A DNA stretch of 64,000 bases, from assembly GCF_003352835.1 (NCBI RefSeq), contig NZ_QLVD01000023.1:62001-126000 (forward strand), given 5' to 3'. Position numbers and translations under genes: made by a program. Shown here one piece after another: positions 1 to 9,062 of the stretch. Each line of letters starts with the position of its first letter. The stretch's first letter is position 1. Below the pieces are notes generated by a model, which was not told the DNA's origin, searched no databases, and was given only the letters and a program-made list of their open reading frames with translations. This stretch comes from Ornithinimicrobium murale (GTDB lineage Bacteria; Actinomycetota; Actinomycetes; Actinomycetales; Dermatophilaceae).

Positions 1-375
1 CCCGGCCCGGTCAGCCAGGTCCTGCAGCTCGACGCCGTGCTGGGCCAGCAACTGCTTGTTGGCGGTGACCACGTCGGCACCCGCGGCGAGGGCGCGCTCG
101 ATCAGCCCACGAGCAGGCTGTATGCCGCCCATCACCTCCACGACGACGTCCGCCTGATCGACCAGGGACTCTGGGTCGTCGGTGAGGAGTCCCTGGGGGA
201 CCCCGGCCAGGTCACGGGGGCGACTCACGTCGCGCACCGCGATGCCGGTCAGCTCCAGCGGAGCCCCGACCCGTTGCTCGAGCAGATCTGCCCGGTCGGT
301 CAGCCGGCGCGCGACGGCGGCGCCGACGGTGCCGGCGCCGAGGAGCGCGACGCGCACGGCGGGCACGGCACTCAC
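1..375 (-). CDS. hom: Homoserine dehydrogenase, N-terminal 125 codons (partial)
   Basis: Homoserine dehydrogenase reduces aspartate semialdehyde to homoserine in the Thr/Met/Ile branch. The visible part starts with a Rossmann nucleotide-binding motif (VALLGAGTVG, about residues 7-16), followed by VVEVMGG and the VTANKQLLA stretch that is typical of the family. The reading frame runs off the left edge of the window, so the catalytic and ACT parts are not visible. The likely start is the GTG at 375-373, which overlaps the argS stop codon (ATGTGA), so the two genes are translationally coupled; a second in-frame GTG lies at 366. The argS-hom order is common in actinobacteria and is usually followed by thrC and thrB. 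Confidence 0.9.
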   Translation of the reverse strand, partial: MSAVPAVRVALLGAGTVGAAVARRLTDRADLLEQRVGAPLELTGIAVRDVSRPRDLAGVPQGLLTDDPESLVDQADVVVEVMGGIQPARGLIERALAAGADVVTANKQLLAQHGVELQDLADRAG

Positions 376-2015
376 ATCCGCTCCGGGGCGGTGACGCCCA
401 GCAGTCCCAGGCCGTTGGCCAGCACCTGCCGGGTGGCGTCGTTGAGCCACAGCCGGGTGCGGTGCAGGTCGGTGATCTCCTCGTGCTGGTCCGTGGGGCG
501 GACCCGGCACTCGTCGTACCACTTGTGGAAGGAGGCGGCCAGGGACTCCAGGTAGCGCGCCACCCGGTGGGGTTCCCGCAGGGTCGCGGCCTGAGCCACG
601 ACCCGCGGGAAGTCGCCGAGCGCCGCGAGCAGAGTGGCCTCGGCCTCGTGGTTCAGCAAGGAGGGGTCGAACCCGTCGGTGCGGTGGACGCCGTCCTCAC
701 CGGCCAGGCGTGCCACGTTGCAGGTGCGCGCGTGGGCGTACTGCACGTAGAAGACCGGGTTGTCGTTGCTCCGCTTGCGCATCTCCTCGCCGTCCAGGTC
801 CAGCGGGGAGTCGGCGGGGTAGCGGGCCAGGGAGTAGCGCAGCGGGTCGGACCCGATCCACTCGAGCAGGTCGGTGAGATAGATGGCGTTGCCGCGCCGT
901 TTGCCCATCCGGGCACCGGCGATCGTGATCAGCTGACCGATCAGGATCTCGATGTTGACCTGCGGATCGTCGCCCGCGCACGCGGCGATCGCCTTGAGGC
1001 GACCAACGTAGCCATGGTGGTCGGCGCCGAGCAGATAGATCTTCTCCGGGAAGCCGCGGTCCTTCTTGCTCAGGTAGTACGCCGCATCGGAGGCGAAGTA
1101 GGTGGGCACCCCGTTGGCGCGGATGAGCACGCGGTCGCGGTCGTCACCGAAGTCGGTGGTGCGCAGCCAGACCGCGCCGTCCTGGTCGAAGACGTGGCCC
1201 TGCTCACGCAGCCGCTCCACGGCCTGCTCCACGGCACCGTCGTGCAGGGTGCGCTCGGAGAACCAGACGTCGAAGTGCACCTGGAAGCTGTCCAGGGTCT
1301 CCTGCATCTGTGCGAGCTGGAGCCGGTAGCCCAGTTCCCGGGCCACCTGGACCTGCTCGTCCGCGGGCAGCTCCAGCAGGTCCGGGCGCTCGGCGAGCAC
1401 TCCGGCGGCCAGCCCCTCGACATACTCACCGGGGTAGCCGCCCTCGGGCACCTCCGTGCCGGCGGCACGGGCCACGATCGAGGCGCCGAAGAGGTCCATC
1501 TGGTGGCCGGCGTCATTGGTGTAGTGCTCGGCGGTGACCTCGGCACCCGAGGCGAGCAGCAGGCGGCGGATCGCGTCGCCGAGTGCCGCCCAACGGGTGT
1601 GCCCGATGTGCAGTGGGCCGGTCGGGTTCGCCGAGACGAACTCCAGGTTGAGGACCCGGCCCTGCATCGTCTGGTTGCTGCCGAACGTCGCACCCGCATC
1701 CACGATGCTGCGAGCCAGCTCACCGGCGCTCGCGGCGTCCAGGGTGATGTTGAGGAAGCCCGGTCCGGCGACCTCCACCGCGGCGATCCCGTCCACCGCA
1801 CCCAGTCGTCCGGCGAGGTCGGTCGCCAGGTCGCGCGGTGGCACACCGGCCGGTTTGGCCAGTTGCAGCGCGATATTCGTGGACCAGTCGCCGTGCTCCC
1901 TACTCCTGGGTCGCTCGACGCGCACCTCACGCGGAACCTCGACGGTGAGGTCGCCGGCGGCGACGGCCTGGTCGAGGGCGGCAATGATGGCTGCGGCGAG
2001 TTGCTCAGGGGTCAC
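372..2015 (-). CDS. argS: Arginyl-tRNA synthetase
   Basis: Class I aminoacyl-tRNA synthetase charging tRNA-Arg in the cytosol. An N-terminal additional domain is followed by the catalytic Rossmann fold with the HIGH signature (NPTGPLHIGH, HIGH near residue 136), a KMSK-equivalent loop reading ARMGKRRGN, and the C-terminal DALR anticodon-binding domain (DNPVFYVQYAHAR onward). It is 547 aa from the GTG at 2015, a normal length. I prefer this start to the upstream ATG at 2042 because homology begins at TPEQLAAAI. The stop overlaps the start of hom. The KMSK loop is degenerate, which is known for many ArgS proteins. A tRNA-Arg gene lies about 650 bp away on the same strand. Confidence 0.95.
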   Translation of the reverse strand: MTPEQLAAAIIAALDQAVAAGDLTVEVPREVRVERPRSREHGDWSTNIALQLAKPAGVPPRDLATDLAGRLGAVDGIAAVEVAGPGFLNITLDAASAGELARSIVDAGATFGSNQTMQGRVLNLEFVSANPTGPLHIGHTRWAALGDAIRRLLLASGAEVTAEHYTNDAGHQMDLFGASIVARAAGTEVPEGGYPGEYVEGLAAGVLAERPDLLELPADEQVQVARELGYRLQLAQMQETLDSFQVHFDVWFSERTLHDGAVEQAVERLREQGHVFDQDGAVWLRTTDFGDDRDRVLIRANGVPTYFASDAAYYLSKKDRGFPEKIYLLGADHHGYVGRLKAIAACAGDDPQVNIEILIGQLITIAGARMGKRRGNAIYLTDLLEWIGSDPLRYSLARYPADSPLDLDGEEMRKRSNDNPVFYVQYAHARTCNVARLAGEDGVHRTDGFDPSLLNHEAEATLLAALGDFPRVVAQAATLREPHRVARYLESLAASFHKWYDECRVRPTDQHEEITDLHRTRLWLNDATRQVLANGLGLLGVTAPERM

Positions 2016-2115
2016 CCAGTGGAGTCTAGTTCCGTGGGGCACTGCCAGACGACGGGCGTATGCCGAGGGGCGCGGGCAGCAGGATGGTGTCCGTGCTCGC
2101 CCCTACGGTGCAGAC

Positions 2116-2583
2116 ATGAGTCGACTGCACCTGGAGAACGTGACCAGCCAGAACTTGCCGGCCTTGACCGAGTTTGCCCTCAGACCCGGGCAGGAACAGT
2201 TCGTAGCCCCCGTCGTGCACTCGATCGCCGAGGCCTACGTGACCCCGACAGCCTGGCCCAGAGCGATCCTGCGGGACACGGAGGTGGTCGGGTTCGTCAT
2301 GGCCAACTTCGACCCGGAGAACGACATGGAAGCCTTCCGCTGCGGAATCTGGCGGCTGAGCGTTGCCGCCGACACCCAGGGGCAGGGCGTGGGTCGGTAT
2401 GCGGTCGAAGAGGTGGCCCGCGAGGCTCGCAGCCGCGGCCAGGAGCGGATGACCGTCCTGTGGGCCGAGGGTGAAGGCGGTCCGGAGGACTTCTATCTGC
2501 GCTGCGGCTTCGAGCCGACCGGCGAGCGCCTCTTCGACCAGGTTGTGGGCACGCGTTCCACCGCCGAGGTGGCTCGGCCGTAG
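2116..2583 (+). CDS. GNAT family N-acetyltransferase (SpeG-like)
   Basis: A 155-aa single-domain GNAT protein, divergent from argS. The acetyl-CoA binding motif A reads VAADTQGQGVGRYAV (Q/RxxGxG/A type, about residues 83-97), followed by a C-terminal motif B region (EDFYLRCGFEPTGE). The size and the pattern FVMANFDPEN resemble diamine/spermidine acetyltransferase-like proteins, but the substrate cannot be read from sequence. The start is the ATG at 2116, which gives the standard beta-1 strand immediately; the longer open frame upstream is the argS shadow. A strong hairpin terminator follows. Confidence 0.8.
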   Translation: MSRLHLENVTSQNLPALTEFALRPGQEQFVAPVVHSIAEAYVTPTAWPRAILRDTEVVGFVMANFDPENDMEAFRCGIWRLSVAADTQGQGVGRYAVEEVAREARSRGQERMTVLWAEGEGGPEDFYLRCGFEPTGERLFDQVVGTRSTAEVARP

Positions 2584-2608
2584 GTGGCTCGACCACGGAG
2601 CGCACGCA

Positions 2609-2648
2609 CACAGGCCGCTGACCTGTTACTCCAGGTCAGCGGCCTGTG
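2609..2648 (+). terminator. Perfect 17-bp hairpin after the GNAT gene
   Basis: Inverted repeat with arms 2609-2625 and 2632-2648 and a 6-nt loop (TTACTC). It lies 26 nt after the GNAT stop and just beyond the 3' end of the minus-strand tRNA, so it can terminate from both sides. There is no T tract, as is usual in actinobacteria. Confidence 0.75.
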
Positions 2649-2657
2649 GTGTCGTTG

Positions 2658-2729
2658 CGCCCCCGGCAGGATTCGAACCTGCGCTCCCGCCTCCGGAGGG
2701 CGGTGCTCTATCCCCTGAGCTACGGGGGC
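2658..2729 (-). tRNA. tRNA-Arg (anticodon CCG)
   Basis: The minus strand folds as a full cloverleaf. The acceptor stem is GCCCCCG/CGGGGGC, the D arm contains TAGCTCAGGGGATAGAGC, the anticodon stem is CCGCC/GGCGG around loop CTCCGGA (anticodon CCG), and the T arm contains GGTTCGAATCC. CCA is not encoded. No integrase or partial tRNA copy is seen nearby, so there is no sign of its use as an integration site here. Confidence 0.95.
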
Positions 2730-2861
2730 AACGGCGTCACAGATTACCAGCCCGGGAGGGATGCTCCGTCATCGCTCATCCGACACCGTGCGCGTGGTGC
2801 GCCGCCCGACCAGCCGACCACCCGGCATACGGACGTGGTCGGGCAGTGGGATCCTGGTGCC

Positions 2862-4289
2862 ATGACCACGCCGACCCATTCCTTCATCGCCGGGCACGAT
2901 GTCGCCAGCGGCGACACCTACGACAACATCGATCCGGCGACCGGCCAGAGCCTCGGCCCGGTCTCCCGGGGCGGCGCCGACGAGGTCGACCAGGCCGTCT
3001 CCAGCGGCGAGCTCGCTCAGCGGGACTGGGTGCGGACCACGCCCGAGCAGCGCTCCAACCTGCTCACCGCCTGGGCGGCACTGGTGGACCGGGACGCCGA
3101 GGAGCTGGCCCGGCTGGAGAGCGAGGACACCGGCAAACCCCTGACCCAGGCACGCACCGACGCGACCGTGGCCGCGCGCTACCTGCGCTTCTATGCCCAC
3201 GCCATCGACTCCTACTACGGCCTGACCATCCCCAAGGGGCCGGACCTGCACGCCTACACCCTGCGCGAGCCGTTCGGGGTCGTCGGCTCGGTCATCGCGT
3301 GGAACTACCCGATGCAGCTGTTCTCTCGCTCGGTCGCCGCGGCGGTGGCCACGGGCAATGCCACGGTCGTCAAGCCCGCGGACGAGACGCCGCGGACCGC
3401 CGTGGCTCTCGCGCGACTGGCGCTCGAGGCCGGGATCCCGGCGGGCATCGTCAACGTGGTGACCGGCACCGGCGCGGAAGCCGGTGCCGCGCTGACGGCG
3501 CATCCCGGCGTGGCGCACCTCAGCTTCGTCGGGTCCACGGAGGTCGGCTCGCTCATCGCCCACGCTGCGGCGGACCGGGTGGTCCCGACCGTGTTGGAGC
3601 TGGGCGGCAAATCGGCCCAGGTCGTCTTCGCCGACGCCGACCTGACCGCGGCAGCCGAGGCGGTCGTGCGTGGCGTCCTGCAGAACGCCGGCCAGACCTG
3701 CTCCGCGGGCTCCCGCCTGATCGTGCACCGCGCCGTCCAGGACGAGCTGCTCGATGCGGTCATCCAGCGGTTCCGCGCCGTGACCATCGGCCCGGGCTCC
3801 GAGGACCCGGACCTGGGCCCGCTGGTGTCGGCCAAGCAGCAGCAGCGGGTCGAGGGTTTCATGGACGACCTAGCCGGCGGCGAGCTGCTCGTGGGCGGCT
3901 CCCGGCCCGACGGCGACCACCTCGCATCGGGCGCCTACTTCTCCCCCACCCTGGTGCACGGCGTCGACCCGCAGGGCCGCCTGGCCCAGGAGGAGGTGTT
4001 CGGCCCCGTCATCGCCTCGATGGCTTTCGACGCGGAGGACGAGGCGGTCGCCCTGGCCAACGGCACCGACTACGGACTGCTCGCCGCGGTGTGGACCAGC
4101 GACCTCTCCCGCGGGCACCGCCTGGCCTCGGCCCTGCGCGCCGGCCAGGTCTTCGTCAACAACTACGGCGCCGGCGGCGGCGTCGAGCTGCCGTTCGGCG
4201 GGTGGGGCAAGTCCGGCTACGGCCGGGAGAAGGGTTATGAGGCACTCGATGCCTTCACCCAGACCAAGACCGTGGTCGTCAAGCTCTGA
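2862..4289 (+). CDS. NAD(P)+-dependent aldehyde dehydrogenase
   Basis: A 475-aa ALDH superfamily enzyme oxidising an aldehyde to the acid in the cytosol. Visible hallmarks are the cofactor loop VIAWNYPMQL, the general base segment TVLELGGKSAQVVF (Glu of ELGGKS) and the catalytic cysteine in GQTCSAGSR, with the C-terminal EEVFGPV and NNYGAGGG...PFGGWGKSGYGREKG. The betaine/gamma-aminobutyraldehyde-like group is suggested by the ending, but the substrate is not certain. The start is the ATG at 2862, after the tRNA; the open frame upstream of it reads through the tRNA. It stands as a single gene with a bidirectional terminator directly behind it. Confidence 0.88.
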   Translation: MTTPTHSFIAGHDVASGDTYDNIDPATGQSLGPVSRGGADEVDQAVSSGELAQRDWVRTTPEQRSNLLTAWAALVDRDAEELARLESEDTGKPLTQARTDATVAARYLRFYAHAIDSYYGLTIPKGPDLHAYTLREPFGVVGSVIAWNYPMQLFSRSVAAAVATGNATVVKPADETPRTAVALARLALEAGIPAGIVNVVTGTGAEAGAALTAHPGVAHLSFVGSTEVGSLIAHAAADRVVPTVLELGGKSAQVVFADADLTAAAEAVVRGVLQNAGQTCSAGSRLIVHRAVQDELLDAVIQRFRAVTIGPGSEDPDLGPLVSAKQQQRVEGFMDDLAGGELLVGGSRPDGDHLASGAYFSPTLVHGVDPQGRLAQEEVFGPVIASMAFDAEDEAVALANGTDYGLLAAVWTSDLSRGHRLASALRAGQVFVNNYGAGGGVELPFGGWGKSGYGREKGYEALDAFTQTKTVVVKL

Positions 4290-4305
4290 CCCGCCCTCGA
4301 GACAC

Positions 4306-4354
4306 GACACCTGTGGGAGCGGTGCGCCACGGCCGGCGCACCGCTCCCGGTGTC
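4306..4354. terminator. Bidirectional terminator between aldehyde dehydrogenase and drrB
   Basis: A 14-bp perfect stem (4315-4328 with 4335-4348, loop ACGGCC) is extended by a second 6-bp stem (GACACC 4306-4311 with GGTGTC 4349-4354) across a TGT bulge. It sits between two convergent genes and overlaps the last two bases of drrB. Confidence 0.75.
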
Positions 4355-5249
4355 ACCGGCTGAGGTTCTGGAACTGACGCACCGCCAGCGGGACAAAGAT
4401 CGCCATGATGAGCGCTGGCCAGACGACCGCACCGAGGAGTGCCTGGCCGTCGATCCAGTAGCTGGGCTCACCCAGCCCGGCCCCCGGTGTCGCGAACAGC
4501 TCACGGATCGCGTTGGCCGTGGAGGAGATCGGGTTCCAGGCCGCGACCGCACCCAGCCAGCCCGGCATCATCTCCGGCGGCGCGAAGACCGAGGAGATGA
4601 ACCCGAGCGGGAACGCGACGGCGAACAGCGAGCCGGCCACCTCGCTGTTCTTGATGAGCAGGCCGAGGTAGATCCCCACGAAGATCAGGGCCAGGCGGAG
4701 CCATAGCAGCAGCCCGAAGGCGGCCAGCGTCTCGACCAGGCTGCCTCCGGCTCGCCACCCGACGATCAGGGCGATGCCCGCGATGGTCGCCAGGTCGACG
4801 GCTGCCTGGATGATGTCGGAGACCCCGCGGCCGGTGACCACGGCCGATGGTGCCATCGGCATGGACCGATAGCGATCCATGAAGCCCTTCTCCTTGTTCA
4901 GGGTGACCGCAAAGGCGGTGTTCATGAAGCCGAACGCCATGGTCATGGCAAACATCCCGGGCATCGCGTAGTCGACGTAACCCTCCCCGGCCCCCTGCCC
5001 CGTCACGTCCATGGCGGAGCCGAAGACGTAGACGAACATCAGCACCATCACGACCGGCATGCCGAGCTGCCAGGCGAACGTGGACGGCTGACGCGCCAGG
5101 TGGGTCAGCTCCTGCTCGACGATGGTCCAGCAGTCGCGCAGCGCCCAGGTCAGCCGGGAGCCCAGCGAGTCCTTCTCGGTGCCGGGCACCGGGGCGGCCG
5201 CCAGCGTGCCGCCTTCGGTCGGTGTCGGAGTGCGTCCCGTGGTGCTCAT
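4353..5249 (-). CDS. ABC-2 type drug exporter permease (DrrB family)
   Basis: A 298-aa membrane subunit of a daunorubicin-type efflux pump. After a cytoplasmic N-terminus there are about six hydrophobic segments, starting near residue 62 (QLGMPVVMVLMFVYVFGSAM). The family features FMDRYRSMPMAPSAVVTGR and NPISSTANAIRELF are present. It overlaps its ATPase partner by 4 bp (ATGA), so the two are translated together. The substrate cannot be told from sequence; the divergent TetR-type gene suggests induction by a small molecule. Confidence 0.88.
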   Translation of the reverse strand: MSTTGRTPTPTEGGTLAAAPVPGTEKDSLGSRLTWALRDCWTIVEQELTHLARQPSTFAWQLGMPVVMVLMFVYVFGSAMDVTGQGAGEGYVDYAMPGMFAMTMAFGFMNTAFAVTLNKEKGFMDRYRSMPMAPSAVVTGRGVSDIIQAAVDLATIAGIALIVGWRAGGSLVETLAAFGLLLWLRLALIFVGIYLGLLIKNSEVAGSLFAVAFPLGFISSVFAPPEMMPGWLGAVAAWNPISSTANAIRELFATPGAGLGEPSYWIDGQALLGAVVWPALIMAIFVPLAVRQFQNLSR

Positions 5250-6196
5250 CGTGTGGCCTCGCTCGTCAGGTGCAGGAATGCTTCGTCCAGGGTCGGGCGG
5301 CGCAACCCGATGTCGGAGATCTCGATCTGTTCGGCCTGGATGCGGCTGGCCACCGCGGTGAGCGCGGCAACGCCGTCGGGCACGGCGACGCTGGTGCGAC
5401 CCGCCTCACGGTCCACCGTCACCTCCAGCCCGGTGACCCCGGCCACCAGGTCGGCCACCCCGGACAGGGCGTCCGGGTCGGCGACGGCCACCTCGAGCCG
5501 CTCGTCACCGATGCGCCTCTTCAGCCCGGCGGGGGTGTCCTCGATGAAGTTGCGACCATGGTCGATCACGCTGATCCGGTCGCAGAGCTGGTCGGCCTCG
5601 TCGAGGTAGTGGGTGGTCATCAGCACCGTCGTCCCCTGGGCCGCGAGCTCGCGCACGGCCTGCCAGACCTCGCGTCGGCCGGCGGGGTCCAGGCCGGTCG
5701 TCGGCTCGTCCAGGAACAACACGGCCGGCGCCAGGATCATGCTCGCCGCCAGGTCGAGGCGGCGGCGCATCCCACCCGAGAAGGTCTTGGGGGACCTCCC
5801 CGACGATTCCTGCAACCCAAAGATCTCCAGCAGTTCATCGGCCCGGCGTCGCGCCGAGGCCCGGTCCAGCCGGAAGAGCCGACCGAAGGTGGTGAGGTTC
5901 TGGCGAGCGCTGAGCTTGTCATCGATGGCGGTCTGCTGACCCACCAGTCCGATGCTCGAGCGCACCTGCCGCGGCTGGGTCCGCACGTCATAACCGGCCA
6001 CGGACGCCTCGCCGGCGTCGCTGCGGGTGAGCGTGGCCAGGATCCGGACGGTCGTGGTCTTGCCGGCCCCGTTCGGACCGAGGAGGCCGTGGACCGTGCC
6101 GCGCGGGACCGACAGGTCGACCCCGTCCAGGGCCAGTTTTGCCCCGTATCTCTTGGTCAGTCCGCGCGTGCGGACGGTCAACTCCGAGGGATTCAC
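5246..6196 (-). CDS. ABC transporter ATPase (DrrA family)
   Basis: The nucleotide-binding subunit of the exporter, 316 aa. It has Walker A GPNGAGKTT (about residues 36-44), signature SGGMRRRLDL, Walker B VLFLDEPTTGLDP, the H-loop MTTHY and the C-terminal DrrA extension ending with TLDEAFLHLT. The GTG at 6196 is chosen because a strong Shine-Dalgarno (GGAGGAG) sits a few bases upstream; the more upstream ATG at 6223 would place the SD inside the gene. It is co-transcribed with the permease and divergent from the TetR gene. Confidence 0.9.
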   Translation of the reverse strand: MNPSELTVRTRGLTKRYGAKLALDGVDLSVPRGTVHGLLGPNGAGKTTTVRILATLTRSDAGEASVAGYDVRTQPRQVRSSIGLVGQQTAIDDKLSARQNLTTFGRLFRLDRASARRRADELLEIFGLQESSGRSPKTFSGGMRRRLDLAASMILAPAVLFLDEPTTGLDPAGRREVWQAVRELAAQGTTVLMTTHYLDEADQLCDRISVIDHGRNFIEDTPAGLKRRIGDERLEVAVADPDALSGVADLVAGVTGLEVTVDREAGRTSVAVPDGVAALTAVASRIQAEQIEISDIGLRRPTLDEAFLHLTSEATR

Positions 6197-6273
6197 AACT
6201 CCTCCAAAATGTTCTGGGTACATCGCACGCAGCAGACTAGCGTACAGTGTCCGCAGATAGCAATTGACCTGCC

Positions 6274-7056
6274 GTGGAGGACTGGTGGAGATTGACCGGT
6301 GAGCACCCCGTCACCCGCAGCCTGCGCCTGCTCTGGCACGGGCTGCCTCCTGCCCGCAAGGGGCCCCGACCGAGCCTGACGCTGGACCAGATCGTGCGGG
6401 CCGCGATCGCGATCGCGGACGCCGAGGGACTGGACGCACTCTCGATGCGCGCTCTCGCCCGGGAGCTGAACGTCGGCACGATGTCGCTCTACCGCTACGT
6501 GCAGGACAAGGCAGAGCTGATGCACCTGGTCCTGGACCACGTCACCGTCCGCACGGTCGAGGACGGCACTCCGGCCACCGACTGGCGCACCATGCTGGAG
6601 ACCATCTCCCAGGACGCTCGCCAGATGTACCTCGCGCACCCGTGGCTGCTGCAGGTCAACTGGAGCTCGCCGGTCCTTGGCCCCGGAAGTGTCGGCGACC
6701 TGGAGCGCACTCTCTCGTCCCTGACGGAGCTGCCCTTCAGCGACCGAGAGCGGATCATGCTCGTCACGCTCCTGGACGCCTACGTCACCGGCTCGGTCCG
6801 TCAGGAGGTCCTCTTCGATCAGGCCTCGGCGCTGACAGACCTGACCTATGAGGAGTTCTGGGAGCTCCAGCTGCCGTTCCTGGAGGCGGCCATGGAGTCC
6901 GGGCGGTTCCCCACCATGGCCGCGATGTCGGAGGACTCCTTCAGCGGCGGGTGGGAGGAGACCTTCGAGCTGGGCCTCACCCTGCTGCTCGATGGCGTGG
7001 AGCGAGAGGTTGCGCGCCGCGAGTCAGCCAGCCACGCGTCTCCCCCCAACGACTGA
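6274..7056 (+). CDS. TetR/AcrR family regulator with TetR_C-type ligand domain
   Basis: A 260-aa one-component regulator. The HTH spans about residues 38-82 (TLDQIVRAAIAIADAEG...MRALARELNVGTMSLYRYVQDKAEL), followed by an all-helical ligand-binding and dimer domain. It is divergent from drrAB, with 77 bp between the two likely starts, and is followed at 120 bp by a second ABC exporter on its own strand, so it may control both. The start is uncertain: GTG 6274 has no clear SD, whereas an in-frame TTG at 6292 has GGAGG 11 nt upstream. The closest named group is the TetR/TetR_C class; the ligand is unknown. Confidence 0.88.
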   Translation: MEDWWRLTGEHPVTRSLRLLWHGLPPARKGPRPSLTLDQIVRAAIAIADAEGLDALSMRALARELNVGTMSLYRYVQDKAELMHLVLDHVTVRTVEDGTPATDWRTMLETISQDARQMYLAHPWLLQVNWSSPVLGPGSVGDLERTLSSLTELPFSDRERIMLVTLLDAYVTGSVRQEVLFDQASALTDLTYEEFWELQLPFLEAAMESGRFPTMAAMSEDSFSGGWEETFELGLTLLLDGVEREVARRESASHASPPND

Positions 7057-7176
7057 CAACCGTCACTGTCCCGACCGCCGGATCTCCCCCAGAATGGGGA
7101 TGCGTGGGCCGCCCGGCACGTGATGGGCTGTATGCCGGATGGTCACCGCCGTCCACGACCCGAAGGGAAGTCCTTG

Positions 7177-8232
7177 ATGACCGTGTCTGCCCCGGCAGAG
7201 CACCCGCCCCGGTCCCGCGACGCCGCTATCGTCGTGCGCGACCTGACCAAGAAGTTCGGCGACTTCGTCGCCGTGGACAGCCTCTCCTTCGAGGTGGCAC
7301 CGGGTCGGATCACCGGGTTCCTCGGTCCCAACGGTGCTGGCAAGACCACCACGCTGCGCATGCTGCTGGGGCTGATCCGCCCCACCGCAGGCACGGGCCT
7401 GATCGACGGCGTGACCTATGCCCAGCTGGATCGTCCTCTGCAGACGGTGGGCGCGGCACTCGAGGCGACCAACTTCCACCCCGGCCGCAGCGGTCGGGAT
7501 CACCTTCGGGTGCTCGCGGCGACCCACGGCATACCGGACTCCAGGGTGGATGAGCTCCTGACGCTGGTCGGGATCCCGGCCGCCGCCCGCAAACGGGCCG
7601 GCGGCTACTCGATGGGGATGCGCCAGCGCCTGGGGTTGGCGGCCGCCCTGCTGGGCGACCCGCACGTGCTGATCCTCGACGAGCCGGCCAACGGGCTAGA
7701 CCCCGAGGGAATCCGCTGGCTGCGCGGCTTCCTCCGCCACCTGGCGAGCCAGGGCAAGACCATCCTGATCTCCTCGCACCTGCTCAGTGAGGTCGAGCAG
7801 ACCGTCGACGACGTGGTGATCATCGCCAACGGCGAGCTGGTCCGGCAGGGCACGATGGAAGAGCTGCACGGCGAGTCGACCGCACTCGTTCGCACGAGCA
7901 ACGCCCGCGGCCTGATCGAGGCCCTGCAGGGTGCCGGGCTCGAGGCCGGCGACGAGGCGGCCCAGGGACCGGGTGCGGTCCGGGTCACCACCGACGACCT
8001 CGTGCGTGTCGGTGACATCGCCCTGGCGGCCGGGGTGCCTGTCCACGAGCTGCGGATCCTGCGCACCGACCTGGAGCGCCTCTACTTCCAGCTCACCGAG
8101 TCACCCGAGCGGCAGAACCGCAACCGGTCCGAGGCTGGGCCACCACCCTCCGGCCCGCCGGTCGACCAACCACCGGGAGCACCCGGCATACCCGGTCCCG
8201 GTCCGGACACGACGCGGGGGGGCCAGCGATGA
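7177..8232 (+). CDS. ABC-2 type transporter ATPase
   Basis: A 351-aa ATP-binding subunit with Walker A GPNGAGKTT (about residues 50-58), signature YSMGMRQRLGL, Walker B VLILDEPANGLDP and the H-loop ISSHLL. The tail after about residue 305 is a low-complexity Pro/Gly/Arg extension (about 45 aa) that is not part of the ATPase fold. The start ATG 7177 follows AAGGGAAG at normal distance; the longer frame from 7120 would add a 19-aa segment with no homology character. The stop overlaps the next start by 4 bp (ATGA). Confidence 0.9.
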   Translation: MTVSAPAEHPPRSRDAAIVVRDLTKKFGDFVAVDSLSFEVAPGRITGFLGPNGAGKTTTLRMLLGLIRPTAGTGLIDGVTYAQLDRPLQTVGAALEATNFHPGRSGRDHLRVLAATHGIPDSRVDELLTLVGIPAAARKRAGGYSMGMRQRLGLAAALLGDPHVLILDEPANGLDPEGIRWLRGFLRHLASQGKTILISSHLLSEVEQTVDDVVIIANGELVRQGTMEELHGESTALVRTSNARGLIEALQGAGLEAGDEAAQGPGAVRVTTDDLVRVGDIALAAGVPVHELRILRTDLERLYFQLTESPERQNRNRSEAGPPPSGPPVDQPPGAPGIPGPGPDTTRGGQR

Positions 8233-9062
8233 GTCACCTGATCCGTTCCGAGCTGCGCAAGTACTTCTCCACCCGGATGTGGTGGGGCATGACGCTGGCG
8301 ATGTTCTTCGTCGGTGCGCTCTTCGCCGCGTTCACCGGCTACTTCACCCTCTACGGCGAGATGCCCGTGGGCCAGGCCATGGTCAGCGTCAAGGACGCCA
8401 TGCCCGAGCTGACGCTGGTCCGGATGATCTACAGCGCCGGCATCCAGTTCGGCTACATGCTCGCCCTGGTGATCGGCGTGCTCAGCATGGGGCAGGAGTT
8501 CCGGCACAAGACGATCTCCAACACCTTCCTGGCCGGGCCCCGGCGCCACCAGGTGGTCCTGGCCAAGGTGGCCGCCCTCGTGGTCATCCTGGTCGTCAAC
8601 GCCGTCGCGCACATCGCCGGGTCCGTCCTGGGCGGCGGCATCCTGCTCAGCACCGCCGGCGTGACCCTCTTCCCGGACGCGGGGGCCCTCGCTCAGACCT
8701 TCGCGCTGATGGCCCTGATCCTCGTCGTCTGGGGCCTGATCGGGCTGGGTCTGGGCGTGCTGATCCCCAACCAGGTCGCCGCCCTCTTCCTCGGCATCGC
8801 GATCACCCTCATCGTCGAGCCGCTGGTCGCGCTCGCCCTGTCCTTCTTCGAGGGCGTGGACGTGCTGGCGAAGTTCTTCCCGAGTCAGGCCACCACGGCG
8901 ACACTGTCGGTCTTCGATGGTGTCGATCCCGCCCTGGCCGAGGCCATGGGTGCCGGCGGCGACCAGCTCACCTGGTGGGGCGGCGCGGTGACCCTGCTGT
9001 GCTACGCCCTGGTCATGACGCTCATCGGCCTGCTGCTGACCCGGCGACGGGACATCGCCTGA
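8229..9062 (+). CDS. ABC-2 type transporter permease
   Basis: A 277-aa integral membrane protein with about six predicted segments (near residues 18-42, 74-94, 111-137, 150-180, 184-205 and 252-270). The segment FRHKTISNTFLAGPRRHQVVLAK matches the cytoplasmic loop of ABC-2 permeases. It is coupled to the preceding ATPase by a 4-bp overlap. It is probably an exporter of a lipid, peptide or drug; the substrate is unknown. Confidence 0.85.
   Translation: MSHLIRSELRKYFSTRMWWGMTLAMFFVGALFAAFTGYFTLYGEMPVGQAMVSVKDAMPELTLVRMIYSAGIQFGYMLALVIGVLSMGQEFRHKTISNTFLAGPRRHQVVLAKVAALVVILVVNAVAHIAGSVLGGGILLSTAGVTLFPDAGALAQTFALMALILVVWGLIGLGLGVLIPNQVAALFLGIAITLIVEPLVALALSFFEGVDVLAKFFPSQATTATLSVFDGVDPALAEAMGAGGDQLTWWGGAVTLLCYALVMTLIGLLLTRRRDIA

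Noticed and set aside
462-2474. 670-codon open frame on the plus strand
   Set aside because: It is antisense to argS and continues into the GNAT gene in a different frame. Composition is that of a high-GC shadow frame with no domain character.
2658-2729. tRNA-Arg as an integration site
   Set aside because: No integrase, no second copy of the tRNA 3' end and no foreign gene block next to it.
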